Below, piece after piece: positions 1-6,526 of a stretch of 10,222 bases of DNA. The notes beneath the pieces are model-generated. The model did not search any database and was not told the DNA's origin. It worked only from the letters and a program-made list of their open reading frames with translations. The stretch comes from Euryarchaeota archaeon UBA257 (lineage in GTDB: Archaea; Thermoplasmatota; Poseidoniia; Poseidoniales; Thalassarchaeaceae), in contig DAJO01000030.1 of assembly GCA_002498985.1 (NCBI GenBank), positions 2,759-12,980 of the forward strand. The letters run 5' to 3'. Position 1 is the stretch's first letter, and each line of letters begins with the position of its first letter. A program made the translations under genes and the position numbers.

Positions 1-1
1 T

Positions 2-226
2 CCGGTTGAAAATCTTCTCAAAGAAATTCGTAATAGAGGGCTTGTTCCTCATGTATGTACCTATCTTAGTGATGAGAAGAAAGCTATAGTTGAGCACTCC
101 ATGGGTTCGGTTTCTGTGACTACAAAAAATTCACTTCAACCTTTAGAATGGTTGGCTAGATATATTTGCAATCTTCCATTTTCAGGGACAGGTGATTTAG
201 GAGTAAAAAATGCCTGTTTAGGTTAA
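2..226 (+). CDS. C-terminal fragment of an unidentified protein (5' truncated)
   Basis: This open frame enters from the left edge and ends at a TAA at 224-226, giving about 74 residues. The visible part reads like a soluble alpha/beta domain: a charged helix (ENLLKEIRNRGL) is followed by a hydrophobic strand (VPHVCTYL), and the C-terminal part contains FSGTGDLGVKN. No membrane segment is visible. The family was not recognised and no function is proposed. The frame is open from the first usable codon and is followed by a T-rich spacer, which fits a real gene end. The gene is on the same strand as the endonuclease IV gene, but a spacer of about 114 bases with its own TATA-like element separates them, so they are probably transcribed separately. 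Confidence 0.6.
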   Translation, partial: PVENLLKEIRNRGLVPHVCTYLSDEKKAIVEHSMGSVSVTTKNSLQPLEWLARYICNLPFSGTGDLGVKNACLG

Positions 227-258
227 TTTTTATCGTATTTTATTGAAAAACTTTTCTT
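225..258 (+). terminator. Possible T-tract terminator after the truncated gene
   Basis: Just after the TAA at 224-226 come three short T-rich runs, around 227-231, 236-240 and 251-257. Archaeal RNA polymerase can terminate at such oligo-T tracts without a hairpin. No strong stem-loop precedes them. The call rests only on base composition and position. Confidence 0.35.
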
Positions 259-270
259 AAATTATTATTT
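256..270 (+). promoter_or_regulatory. Putative TATA element for endonuclease IV
   Basis: The stretch TTAAATTATTATTT (about 256-269) is the best archaeal TATA-like sequence upstream of the gene starting at 341. A start site about 25-27 bases downstream would fall near 288-290. That would leave a leader of about 50 bases, which is GC-rich and contains short complementary runs (AGGGT/ACCCT and CCC/GGG) next to the purine-rich SD candidate GGGGGA at 328-333. Position and composition are the only support. Confidence 0.4.
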
Positions 271-340
271 GAACTGGGACTCATAGCAACAATGCCTTTT
301 GAAGGGTCACCCGTTCGGCCAACCCTCGGGGGATACAAGT

Positions 341-1468
341 ATGCCACTAAGATTAGGTCCAGCAGGTGTTCCTTTGTCATGCAAAGGCCGCACTATAGTG
401 GAAGGTATGGATGATATCACTGTACTTGGTTTAGATGCTATGGAGATACAAACTGTCCGCACAGTTCAGCCAAAACATTTCGATCAATACTGGCAAGCAG
501 GAATACTCTCTTGGGATTCTGATATTGAAATGAATATGCATGGTCCTTATTATGCGGAATTATTAGGCAATCGTAGAGAACGTAATCGTAGTTTGCTGAA
601 AATGGAGTCTAGTATGCAAGCCGGAAAAATTCTCAATGCGCGCCATTTGACATATCATGTTGGCCCTTATGGAGAATATGAGCCCGGAAGTGCTGCTAAT
701 GAACAAGTAGCAAATGTATTTTCCGGTGTTGTTGATAGGGTTCGTTCAATTTGGGGAGATGCTCAAGAAGAACTAGATTACGCTGCTTTCCCTTGGATTC
801 ACGAATCTGAACCTTCATTAGTCGGAATTGAAACCTCAGGACGTCAAGAATTATGGGGTACAATTGAGGAAGTACTAGAAGTTTGTAACCATGTTGAAGG
901 AACCGTTCCCGTGATTAATATGGCTCATATTCATGCTAGAGGTCATGGTAAGATGAAAACTAGTGAGGACTATGCAGAATTATTTGATCTTGTTAGAGAA
1001 AGTTATGGTGGAAAGAAGTTTTACTGTCATTTTGCAGGTGTTGAACATAGGATGGGTAATGCTTTACATTATACTCAGATTAAGAAATCTGATTTGAAAT
1101 TTGAACCATTCGCAGAATACTTAGCAGAGGAAGGAGATTGGTTAGATATTACAATTATTTCTGATTCACCATTGTTGGAACACGATGCAATGTATATGCT
1201 ACAACATTATGATAAAGCTCGACAAAGATTATTGGAGATCCGTGCTCGTGATGAACGTCGTTTGAAATTAGCTAGAGAACAAGGAATGTCATCTGACGAA
1301 ATCGCTGAACTCGAGAGACAAGCAGCAGAGGATAAAGAAAAATTAGAGTCAGAAAAACCCGAAGAAATAGAAAAGCCTACTAATAAAAAGGCCGCTCCTA
1401 AGAAAAAAACTGATTCCAGTACAATGATGTCATTTGAAGACAGCGATGACGATGACGATTTGTTCTAA
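341..1468 (+). CDS. nfo: Archaeal endonuclease IV family protein (AP endonuclease, TIM barrel) with acidic C-terminal tail
   Basis: The product is 375 residues. Endonuclease IV cuts the backbone 5' to abasic sites in base excision repair using a metal cluster in a TIM barrel. The start is placed at the ATG at 341 because the family's usual opening (RLGPAGVPL) begins there and GGGGGA lies about 8 bases upstream; an in-frame TTG at 299 is less likely. Candidate metal ligands by hand alignment are H67 (in MHGPY), H106 (in TYHVGPY), E164 (in GIETSG), H196 (in NMAHIHARGHG), H230 (in YCHFAGVEH), H243 and D275 (in ISDSP). Some positions that are Asp or Glu in the E. coli enzyme look changed here, such as N193. 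After the barrel (about residue 290) come a helical, highly charged stretch, a lysine-rich patch (about 359-366) and an acidic end, DSDDDDDLF. It converges with the small gene at 1470-2036. Family membership is secure; activity is inferred. Confidence 0.88.
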   Translation: MPLRLGPAGVPLSCKGRTIVEGMDDITVLGLDAMEIQTVRTVQPKHFDQYWQAGILSWDSDIEMNMHGPYYAELLGNRRERNRSLLKMESSMQAGKILNARHLTYHVGPYGEYEPGSAANEQVANVFSGVVDRVRSIWGDAQEELDYAAFPWIHESEPSLVGIETSGRQELWGTIEEVLEVCNHVEGTVPVINMAHIHARGHGKMKTSEDYAELFDLVRESYGGKKFYCHFAGVEHRMGNALHYTQIKKSDLKFEPFAEYLAEEGDWLDITIISDSPLLEHDAMYMLQHYDKARQRLLEIRARDERRLKLAREQGMSSDEIAELERQAAEDKEKLESEKPEEIEKPTNKKAAPKKKTDSSTMMSFEDSDDDDDLF

Positions 1469-1469
1469 A

Positions 1470-2036
1470 TCACTCAATATGGCTTCTAACTAGTACTGAT
1501 GCCGGCATGTTTGGTGGATCACTAAATCCAAAGTTTGCTTTCGGTGAAAATTTACTATAGAGCCCTAAGTTTTTGCCAGCGATTTCCCCTTTAGCATTTT
1601 TTAATCTAGAAATTTTATCTACTACATACCATTCTTTTCTACCATTTTTTGTTTTACCATGGGTTTTAGTTCTAAATATTAACCATCCAAAAAAATACTC
1701 GACAGTCGCTACAAACCAAAGAGGCCTTCTTTTGATTAAGAATGATATTTCTTTCCCCCAATTGAATTGACAATTGATGTCGGTAGTACTGAAGGAAATT
1801 TCTTTTGATTTTCTTTTGATTTTTATTTCTTCAATTTTCACTTCATCAAAGTCATATAGGGAAAAAATATAATCTCCAATTTCACTATTTGGTGCGATAA
1901 GAATTTTTGTACCATCAGGTTTTGCCCACATGATATCTGCAAAACTTCCAAATGGGGAACTTTCCCACATTCCAATAACTATTCTATCTCCTGAATCAAA
2001 ACCACATGAAGTAATGCGTCCTTCAAAGATATCCAT
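1470..2036 (-). CDS. Conserved-looking hypothetical protein, 188 aa
   Basis: The function was not recognised. The chosen ATG (codon 2034-2036) gives 188 residues; a TTG six codons upstream (2054) is also possible. The N-terminal 50 residues are rich in Gly, Asp and aromatics (FDSGDRIVIGMWESSPFGSF, then MWAKPDGTK) and look like a compact beta-rich domain. I have a weak impression that similar N-termini occur in actinobacterial hypothetical proteins, which would suggest transfer, but this was not checked. The middle holds a hydrophobic, aromatic stretch (about 105-122, PLWFVATVEYFFGWLIF) with basic residues on both sides; it is more likely a buried strand pair than a membrane span. The stop codon is one base from the stop of the convergent endonuclease IV gene. 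A weak TATA-like sequence near 2078-2087 could start transcription between the tRNA and this gene. Confidence 0.65.
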   Translation of the reverse strand: MDIFEGRITSCGFDSGDRIVIGMWESSPFGSFADIMWAKPDGTKILIAPNSEIGDYIFSLYDFDEVKIEEIKIKRKSKEISFSTTDINCQFNWGKEISFLIKRRPLWFVATVEYFFGWLIFRTKTHGKTKNGRKEWYVVDKISRLKNAKGEIAGKNLGLYSKFSPKANFGFSDPPNMPASVLVRSHIE

Positions 2037-2104
2037 AATGTACCGATTGAACAATACTTAATGAATTACTGTATTCAAAACTATACGTCATTTCAATTAT
2101 TTGC

Positions 2105-2180
2105 TGGTGGGACTGGCCGGACTTGAACCGGCGGCCTCCGCATCTTCAGTGCGGCGCTCTCCCAGCTGAGCTACAGTCCC
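2105..2180 (-). tRNA. tRNA-Phe (anticodon GAA) with encoded CCA
   Basis: Read on the minus strand from 2180, the sequence folds into a complete cloverleaf. The acceptor stem is GGGACTG/CAGTCCC, the D arm contains GCTCAGCTGGGAGAGC, and the anticodon stem is CCGCA/TGCGG. The loop is CTGAAGA with GAA at 2147-2145, and the T arm is GCCGG-TTCAAGT-CCGGC. The discriminator base is A (2108), and CCA is encoded at 2107-2105. There is no intron and no variable-arm expansion. The gene begins 47 bases after the rph stop codon on the same strand with no clear TATA element between, so it may be transcribed with mog and rph and then processed. An encoded CCA is found in only some archaeal tRNA genes. Confidence 0.95.
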
Positions 2181-2227
2181 ATTAGCATGCACGCCACCGC
2201 ACTATCCTCTTCAATTGTTCTGAGAAC

Positions 2228-3088
2228 TCAATTAGCATCTGATAGTACTTTGACTTGCATTTTGTGTAGTAATGAATTACCTTTTTCAGCCATATCTAGT
2301 AATGAATTAAGTTGCTCTCTACTGTATGTTGATTCTTCTCCAGTCCCTTGAACTTCTACAAATTCTCCATTACTTGTCATTACTACGTTCATATCAACAT
2401 CAGCATTACTGTCCAAGATATAATCTAAGTCTAAGTAGATATCATCGCCTATGAGTCCAACACTTACAGCGGCAACATCATTCATAATTACATTATTTTC
2501 ATGATTACTTTTTTCTTCTTCAGACAAATTTGGTTTTTTCCATCCATTCTTCAAATCTTCCCTACTAGGTCTCATCCCAATTGGCAGACATTCACCTTCA
2601 TTTATCAATCTGCGAACAGCTAATCTCAGAGCAATACAGGCTGCAGTAATTGAAGCACATCTAGTGCCCCCATCTGCATTAAGTACATCACAATCAACTG
2701 TTAGGGCAATAGGGCCTAATTGCTCTAGATCTATAGCTCCTCTCAAAGATCGTGCAACTAATCTTTCAATTTCTTGTGTTCTTCCTTTAGCTCCATTTCT
2801 TTCTCTTCTAAAACGGCTATCTGTAGAACCTGGCAAAAGTGAGTATTCAGCATGGACCCACCCTCTTTGTGAATCTCTAGGGAACCATCTAGGTAATCCA
2901 TCCGCTTTAGTGACACAAGCGAGAATTACAGTTTCTCCTTGGCGATATAATACAGATGCCAAAGCATTAGGGGTGAAGTCTAAAGTGACTTCAATTTCTC
3001 TCAATTTATCTTTATCTCTACTGACTTCAATGTCGCCACTCTTCATCTTGCTCATGGTTGTCGGGCTGAACACCCTTTGATGAATCAT
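2228..3088 (-). CDS. rph: Ribonuclease PH, bacterial type, with an internal insertion
   Basis: RNase PH is a phosphate-dependent 3'-5' exoribonuclease that trims extra nucleotides from tRNA precursors down to CCA. The hallmarks are clear: GWVHAEYSLLPGST (76-89), GRTQEIERLVARSLR (102-116), DCDVLNADGGTR (132-143, phosphate-binding GTR), AAVSVG (206-211), LDLDYILDSNADVDMNVVMT (219-238, with the metal-site Asp residues) and FVEVQGTGEE (243-252). This pattern matches RNase PH rather than the archaeal exosome subunit Rrp41. The product is 286 residues, against roughly 240 for the family. Part of the excess is a polar insertion at about 170-203, where bacterial enzymes have a short linker. The ATG at 3088 overlaps the mog stop codon as ATGA; a start at codon 12 (3055) would also fit the usual N-terminus. 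A tRNA gene lies directly downstream. Confidence 0.92.
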   Translation of the reverse strand: MIHQRVFSPTTMSKMKSGDIEVSRDKDKLREIEVTLDFTPNALASVLYRQGETVILACVTKADGLPRWFPRDSQRGWVHAEYSLLPGSTDSRFRRERNGAKGRTQEIERLVARSLRGAIDLEQLGPIALTVDCDVLNADGGTRCASITAACIALRLAVRRLINEGECLPIGMRPSREDLKNGWKKPNLSEEEKSNHENNVIMNDVAAVSVGLIGDDIYLDLDYILDSNADVDMNVVMTSNGEFVEVQGTGEESTYSREQLNSLLDMAEKGNSLLHKMQVKVLSDAN

Positions 3089-3636
3089 TCTCTTCGAGCA
3101 TGGGCGGGTCTGAATGAATCTACTACCTCGGGGTGGGTCGTTATGTAGGGGCCTCCAATCAAATCTACGCAGTATGGTACGGCCGCAAACATTTCATCTA
3201 ATATTTCCCTAATTGAACGTGGAGAACCTGGTAAATTTATGATTAGAGTCTCTCCTCTAATTCCTGCCGTTTGTCTAGAGAGAATTGCAGTAGGGACATA
3301 CTTCAGAGATATAGAACGCATTTGTTCTCCAAATCCTGGTAATATTTTTTCACAAACAGATATGGTTGCTTCGGGAGTAACATCTCTAATCGCGGGGCCA
3401 GTCCCTCCAGTTGTCAAAATTACTGAGCAATTTTTTATTTCAACTAAATTTATTAAAGTCTCTTCTATAATTGATTTTTCATCAGAAACTAATTCCCTAA
3501 CTACTTCCCATGGAGATGACAGCGTATTCTTTAGAAATTCTTCTATTGCAGGACCGCTGAGGTCTTCATATTCGCCTGAACTTGCTCTATCTGATGCGGT
3601 CAAAATCCCAAATCGGCATAGTTCTCCGGTCCCCAT
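3085..3636 (-). CDS. mog: Molybdopterin adenylyltransferase (Mog/MoaB family)
   Basis: The enzyme adenylates molybdopterin with ATP before metal insertion, late in molybdenum (or tungsten) cofactor synthesis. The 183-residue product covers the whole domain: GILTASDRASSGEYEDLSGP (10-29), the TTGGTG loop (75-80), D85 and the PEAT segment (88-91), PGFGEQMR (100-107), LSRQTAGIRG (119-128), LPGSP (135-139) and DLIGGP (158-163). The extended match to SRQTAGIRG and DLIGGP favours the Mog subgroup, the form common in bacteria, over a generic MoaB. The ATG at 3636 is preceded by GGAAG about 5 bases upstream. The TTTTGATTAAATG run around 3655-3668 could instead be a TATA box for an almost leaderless transcript. 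It is coupled to rph by a 4-base ATGA overlap. No other cofactor-synthesis gene is in the window. Confidence 0.93.
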   Translation of the reverse strand: MGTGELCRFGILTASDRASSGEYEDLSGPAIEEFLKNTLSSPWEVVRELVSDEKSIIEETLINLVEIKNCSVILTTGGTGPAIRDVTPEATISVCEKILPGFGEQMRSISLKYVPTAILSRQTAGIRGETLIINLPGSPRSIREILDEMFAAVPYCVDLIGGPYITTHPEVVDSFRPAHARRE

Positions 3637-3665
3637 TGTACTTCCATAAAGGGCATTTAATCAAA

Positions 3666-3783
3666 ACGCCATCGGTGCGAATCTTTGACAAATCAATGAA
3701 CATGTTCAAGGACCTCCATGCTAGCAAAGCCTTCCCGGAGGTTTGCAAGTGTTGAGTCCACCCAAAAATACACGCCGATGCGT
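3666..3783. other. GC-enriched foldable region upstream of mog (candidate leader RNA or ncRNA)
   Basis: About 118 bases at roughly 49% GC sit in an AT-rich background. The ends (3666-3677 and 3773-3783) can pair over 11 base pairs with a single bulged C and one G-T pair. Inside are a hairpin at 3724-3746 (GCAAA/TTTGC, a bulged G, then CCTT/GAGG around a CCCG loop) and a 12-bp palindrome TGAACATGTTCA at 3697-3708. Read on the minus strand, the element would form the 5' leader of mog and end about 30 bases before its ATG. Read on the plus strand, it could be a free small RNA between mog and rpa. Both the strand and the function are open. The pairing is directly visible; the RNA interpretation is inference. 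Confidence 0.4.
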
Positions 3784-3795
3784 AACTTCTTTTTT

Positions 3796-3818
3796 CCATC
3801 AAGAAATTTCATTGATGG
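3796..3818. repeat. Inverted repeat (7-bp arms, 9-base spacer), possible operator
   Basis: CCATCAA at 3796-3802 and TTGATGG at 3812-3818 are perfect inverted repeats. The spacer contains the palindrome GAAATTTC. The element lies in the divergent mog-rpa gap. Its AT-rich centre is about 25 bases before the start of the foldable region as read toward mog, so it could be a regulator site over a minus-strand promoter. No regulator family is assigned. Confidence 0.4.
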
Positions 3819-3830
3819 GTTCTGTATCGG

Positions 3831-3841
3831 TAGTTAAAATA
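3831..3841 (+). promoter_or_regulatory. Putative TATA element for rpa
   Basis: TAGTTAAAATA, about 35-45 bases before the rpa ATG, is the best TATA-like sequence. It predicts a start site near 3862-3865, immediately before or at the SD motif TGAGGT (3864-3869), so the leader would be very short. Position and composition are the only support. Confidence 0.4.
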
Positions 3842-3875
3842 GTCTCACCACTTTAATCTTGAGTGAGGTAGTAAA

Positions 3876-5567
3876 ATGACTGATAAGGAAAGATATGCTG
3901 TGCAGATAGCTTTAGTGAAAGAAGAATGTAAAGATGTAGATGAAGACGAAGTAGCTAAGGAATTTGAAAAATATGAAAATGAATTTCTCATTCCTCCTAA
4001 TGATGCAGTAAGATCTGTAATACTTAAGTTTCAGAAGGTCAGTGGTAAGGATATGGAATCTTTTCCTGGAACGACCGCTCGAGTTGAGAAGAAAGTAGAT
4101 AGGTTCAAAGAGTTAGGTTCGGATGATAAGAATGTTACATTAGAGGTTGCTGTAGTAACTTATGTTCCAAGGATACAGATGGTAAGGGGTGAAGAAAAGC
4201 AGATCGCATTTGGATGGATTGAAGACAATCCTTGGGAATCAACAGACAAAAGAGAAAGATGGGATTTCAAAGATTGGGGTGCACATTCGGAAAACCTAAG
4301 GCCAAATTCTATTGTTAGGCTCGAAGGTGTATCTGTAAATGAGTGGAATGAGAAACGTTCAATCAATATTAACAGAGGTAGTAGAGTAACAATACTTCGA
4401 GAGGGTGGTCCTGCAGTTCCAACACTTAGTGATGAACCGATTTTAATAGAAAAAGCATCTGAGAATGAAGGATATGTCAATTTACTAGTGAGAATAATTT
4501 CTCTTAAACCAGATGTCATTACCAAAAGAGATGGTAGTGGAACAATAGATATTTTCCGAGGTACTTTGGCTGACTCTTCCGGAAAAATAAGTTTCTTATC
4601 CTGGGTTCCATTAGAACATGAAGTTGGAGATTTAGTAAAAATTGAGGGGGCAATGATAAGAAAATTTAGAGAAACCCCCGAAGTAAATGTGAATGACAGA
4701 ACTAAAATCGAAAAATTTCACGATAGTAACTTTGCTAGTATTGAAGATTTATCTAAAGCAACAACTTCACAAATTTCGGATCTAAGAAATGGAATGAAAG
4801 ATGTAATTGTAACGGTTCAAGTTGAATCTTGGCAATCTAGAACATTTACAAATTCTGATGGTGAAGAAAAGATAGTCCGAAGTGGAGATGTAATGGACCC
4901 CTCAGGTCGTTGTAGATTGACAGCTTGGTGTGAAATAGAACCTAAACCTGGCGATTTTCTACATCTAAATGGTGCCCGAGTTCAATTTTGGCAGGGTTCC
5001 CCTGATTTAGTAGTAGATAATTCTGAACAAATACAGAATCTATCTGAAGCGCCTTGGGATGCAATCAATCCTGAAAGTCATTGGGTTCAGATTACTTTAT
5101 CTGACTTAGTAAATGGTGGTTCTCGAAGAGGTATTAAAACAACTGGAACAATTGTTGCAGTAAAAAATGATTCAGGGATTATAGAAAGATGTCCTGAGTG
5201 TAAGAGAATTCTTAGAGATGGTTCATGCCAAGATCATGGGCCACAACATGGTGTAGAAGATTTAAGATTGAAATTTGTAATCGACGATGGTGTCAATAAT
5301 GCTTCTCTTATCTTAGGTAAAATACCGTCTGAGAAGTTTCTTAGTATGACTCAGGAAGAGGTTAAAGAACAAATTTCTCAGAGAGGAAAGGAAGATTTCA
5401 TCGCTCATATCAGAAATAAAATCCTGGCGCGAAAAGTGGTTATAGATGGGCGCTCTTTAGTCGATAACCAGGGTGCTATGATTCTTGCAGAGAATATTGG
5501 TTTAGATACATCTACAAATGAGGATGCAGCCAATTTAGTTATTGAGGAATGGGGGGTGCTGCTATGA
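3876..5567 (+). CDS. rpa: Replication protein A, large subunit type, several OB folds plus zinc finger
   Basis: RPA coats single-stranded DNA during replication, repair and recombination. The 563-residue product opens with the archaeal RPA N-terminal helical segment (DEDEVAKEFEKYENEFLIPP, 22-41). OB-like beta-barrels follow at about 65-175, 195-285 and 305-385. The C-terminal OB region (about 400-540) carries a CPEC...C..H zinc site (C439, C442, C451, H454). Recurring phrases such as GDLVKIEGA, GDFLHLNGA and NSIVRLEGV mark equivalent strands of three barrels. Size and layout match the single-chain euryarchaeal RPA. The ATG is supported by TGAGGT six bases upstream. The stop overlaps the next gene's start as ATGA, so the two proteins are probably translationally coupled and form a complex. 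It lies opposite the mog operon. Confidence 0.9.
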   Translation: MTDKERYAVQIALVKEECKDVDEDEVAKEFEKYENEFLIPPNDAVRSVILKFQKVSGKDMESFPGTTARVEKKVDRFKELGSDDKNVTLEVAVVTYVPRIQMVRGEEKQIAFGWIEDNPWESTDKRERWDFKDWGAHSENLRPNSIVRLEGVSVNEWNEKRSININRGSRVTILREGGPAVPTLSDEPILIEKASENEGYVNLLVRIISLKPDVITKRDGSGTIDIFRGTLADSSGKISFLSWVPLEHEVGDLVKIEGAMIRKFRETPEVNVNDRTKIEKFHDSNFASIEDLSKATTSQISDLRNGMKDVIVTVQVESWQSRTFTNSDGEEKIVRSGDVMDPSGRCRLTAWCEIEPKPGDFLHLNGARVQFWQGSPDLVVDNSEQIQNLSEAPWDAINPESHWVQITLSDLVNGGSRRGIKTTGTIVAVKNDSGIIERCPECKRILRDGSCQDHGPQHGVEDLRLKFVIDDGVNNASLILGKIPSEKFLSMTQEEVKEQISQRGKEDFIAHIRNKILARKVVIDGRSLVDNQGAMILAENIGLDTSTNEDAANLVIEEWGVLL

Positions 5568-6526
5568 TGAATCAAGTTAGATTTGGTAGACAAAGTGCCA
5601 TAAGAATTTTCGCACAAGAGTACTCTGATTCGAATCTACCTTTGGAAGGAGTTGGTGAATATGCTCCTAGCTTTATAATCACAAAATTAGGTGCTAAAGT
5701 AAATAGAGCACTTTTCGGTGGAGTTATTGATAGATTCGAAAGAAGAGAAGGAGATAATGGTCCTACATATTCAGGACATTTGAGAGATGCCACTGGAGGT
5801 GTGCACAGATTCCAAATTGCTCCATTCCAGCCCGAACTTCATGCTGATGCTGAAGAACTACTAGCCAGATTTGAATCCGGTGATAGGTTTTTGATGATGA
5901 TGATTGGTCGTGCAAGATGGTTCGAAAGTGATGACGGAGGGATATTCACTTCATTCCGTGCTGAAGAATTCACAACAGTGGAAAGAAGTGTCTATGTTAA
6001 TTGGCTGGTAGAGGCCTCGGCTGCAACTCTTAGAAGACTTGATGCATATAATTTGTCTTTAGAGTCAGAAAATACCAATGAATCATTAAAATCTGCAGGT
6101 GTTCCTGCGGATTTAATCGAAGGTATGATATTAGCCAAAAATCACTACAGTAGTTTTGATCCTGAGAATTACAAGGTAGGGGTTCTTCAAAGCCTTTCCA
6201 TGGCCCTTAGTTCTAATTCAGAAATTGAACAAATGATTACATCTACTGAAGAATCTACAGTGTTAGAAGTTCCAGAAAATAGTCCTCAGATGAAAAATGA
6301 TGCTGTAAAAAGTGATTCAAAACCCACAGGTGATGTAGATGATGTAATCCTTAATGTTATCAGAAGTTCTTCAAACCCTGATGGTATGCCATATGATTCT
6401 ATAGTTCTCGCATGTGTAGAAGCAGGTTTTTCTAGAGAGTCATCTGAAGATGCAATAGAAGATTTGAGAGATATTAAATGTGAGATTATTGAACCAAGAT
6501 TTGGATTTTTCCAAATATTAGACTAA
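5564..6526 (+). CDS. RPA-associated protein (OB fold plus C-terminal winged helix)
   Basis: Euryarchaeal RPA genes are typically followed by a gene for an RPA-associated protein (COG3390 type), and this 320-residue product fits. An OB-like region at about 30-140 (SFIITKLGAKVNRALFGGVI through GDRFLMMMIGRARWF) is followed by a helical part. A polar linker at about 215-255 then leads to a globular end at 256-320 (DDVILNVIRSS through FGFFQILD) that looks like the winged helix at the C-terminus of RPA32 proteins. The start is placed at the ATG at 5564 because GGGGGGTG (5551-5558) lies just upstream and the ATG overlaps the rpa stop. An in-frame ATG at 5549 lies inside rpa and lacks this spacing. 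It converges on the SAP-repeat gene with a 4-base stop overlap. It is expected to bind RPA and assist DNA repair. Confidence 0.85.
   Translation: MMNQVRFGRQSAIRIFAQEYSDSNLPLEGVGEYAPSFIITKLGAKVNRALFGGVIDRFERREGDNGPTYSGHLRDATGGVHRFQIAPFQPELHADAEELLARFESGDRFLMMMIGRARWFESDDGGIFTSFRAEEFTTVERSVYVNWLVEASAATLRRLDAYNLSLESENTNESLKSAGVPADLIEGMILAKNHYSSFDPENYKVGVLQSLSMALSSNSEIEQMITSTEESTVLEVPENSPQMKNDAVKSDSKPTGDVDDVILNVIRSSSNPDGMPYDSIVLACVEAGFSRESSEDAIEDLRDIKCEIIEPRFGFFQILD

Noticed and set aside
1573..1770. Plus-strand 65-codon frame opposite the small hypothetical gene
   Set aside because: It is hydrophobic only because it reads the reverse strand of an AT-rich gene; no SD or conserved feature.
2664..3080. 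Plus-strand open frame opposite rph
   Set aside because: It is antisense to well-conserved RNase PH motifs and shows no domain of its own.
2228..3088. Annotation as archaeal exosome subunit Rrp41
   Set aside because: The motifs GRTQEIERL, DVDMNVVMT and VEVQGTGEE match RNase PH rather than the Rrp41 pattern.
3239..3649. Plus-strand open frame opposite mog
   Set aside because: It is antisense to a clear Mog protein; no SD motif and no family features.
3587..3802. Minus-strand frame of 71 codons overlapping the mog start and the structured gap
   Set aside because: It overlaps mog in another frame, has no recognisable domain, and is better explained as leader or non-coding sequence.
4160..4525. 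Minus-strand open frame inside rpa
   Set aside because: It is antisense to the OB-fold region of RPA, with low-complexity Ser/Leu composition typical of reverse reading.
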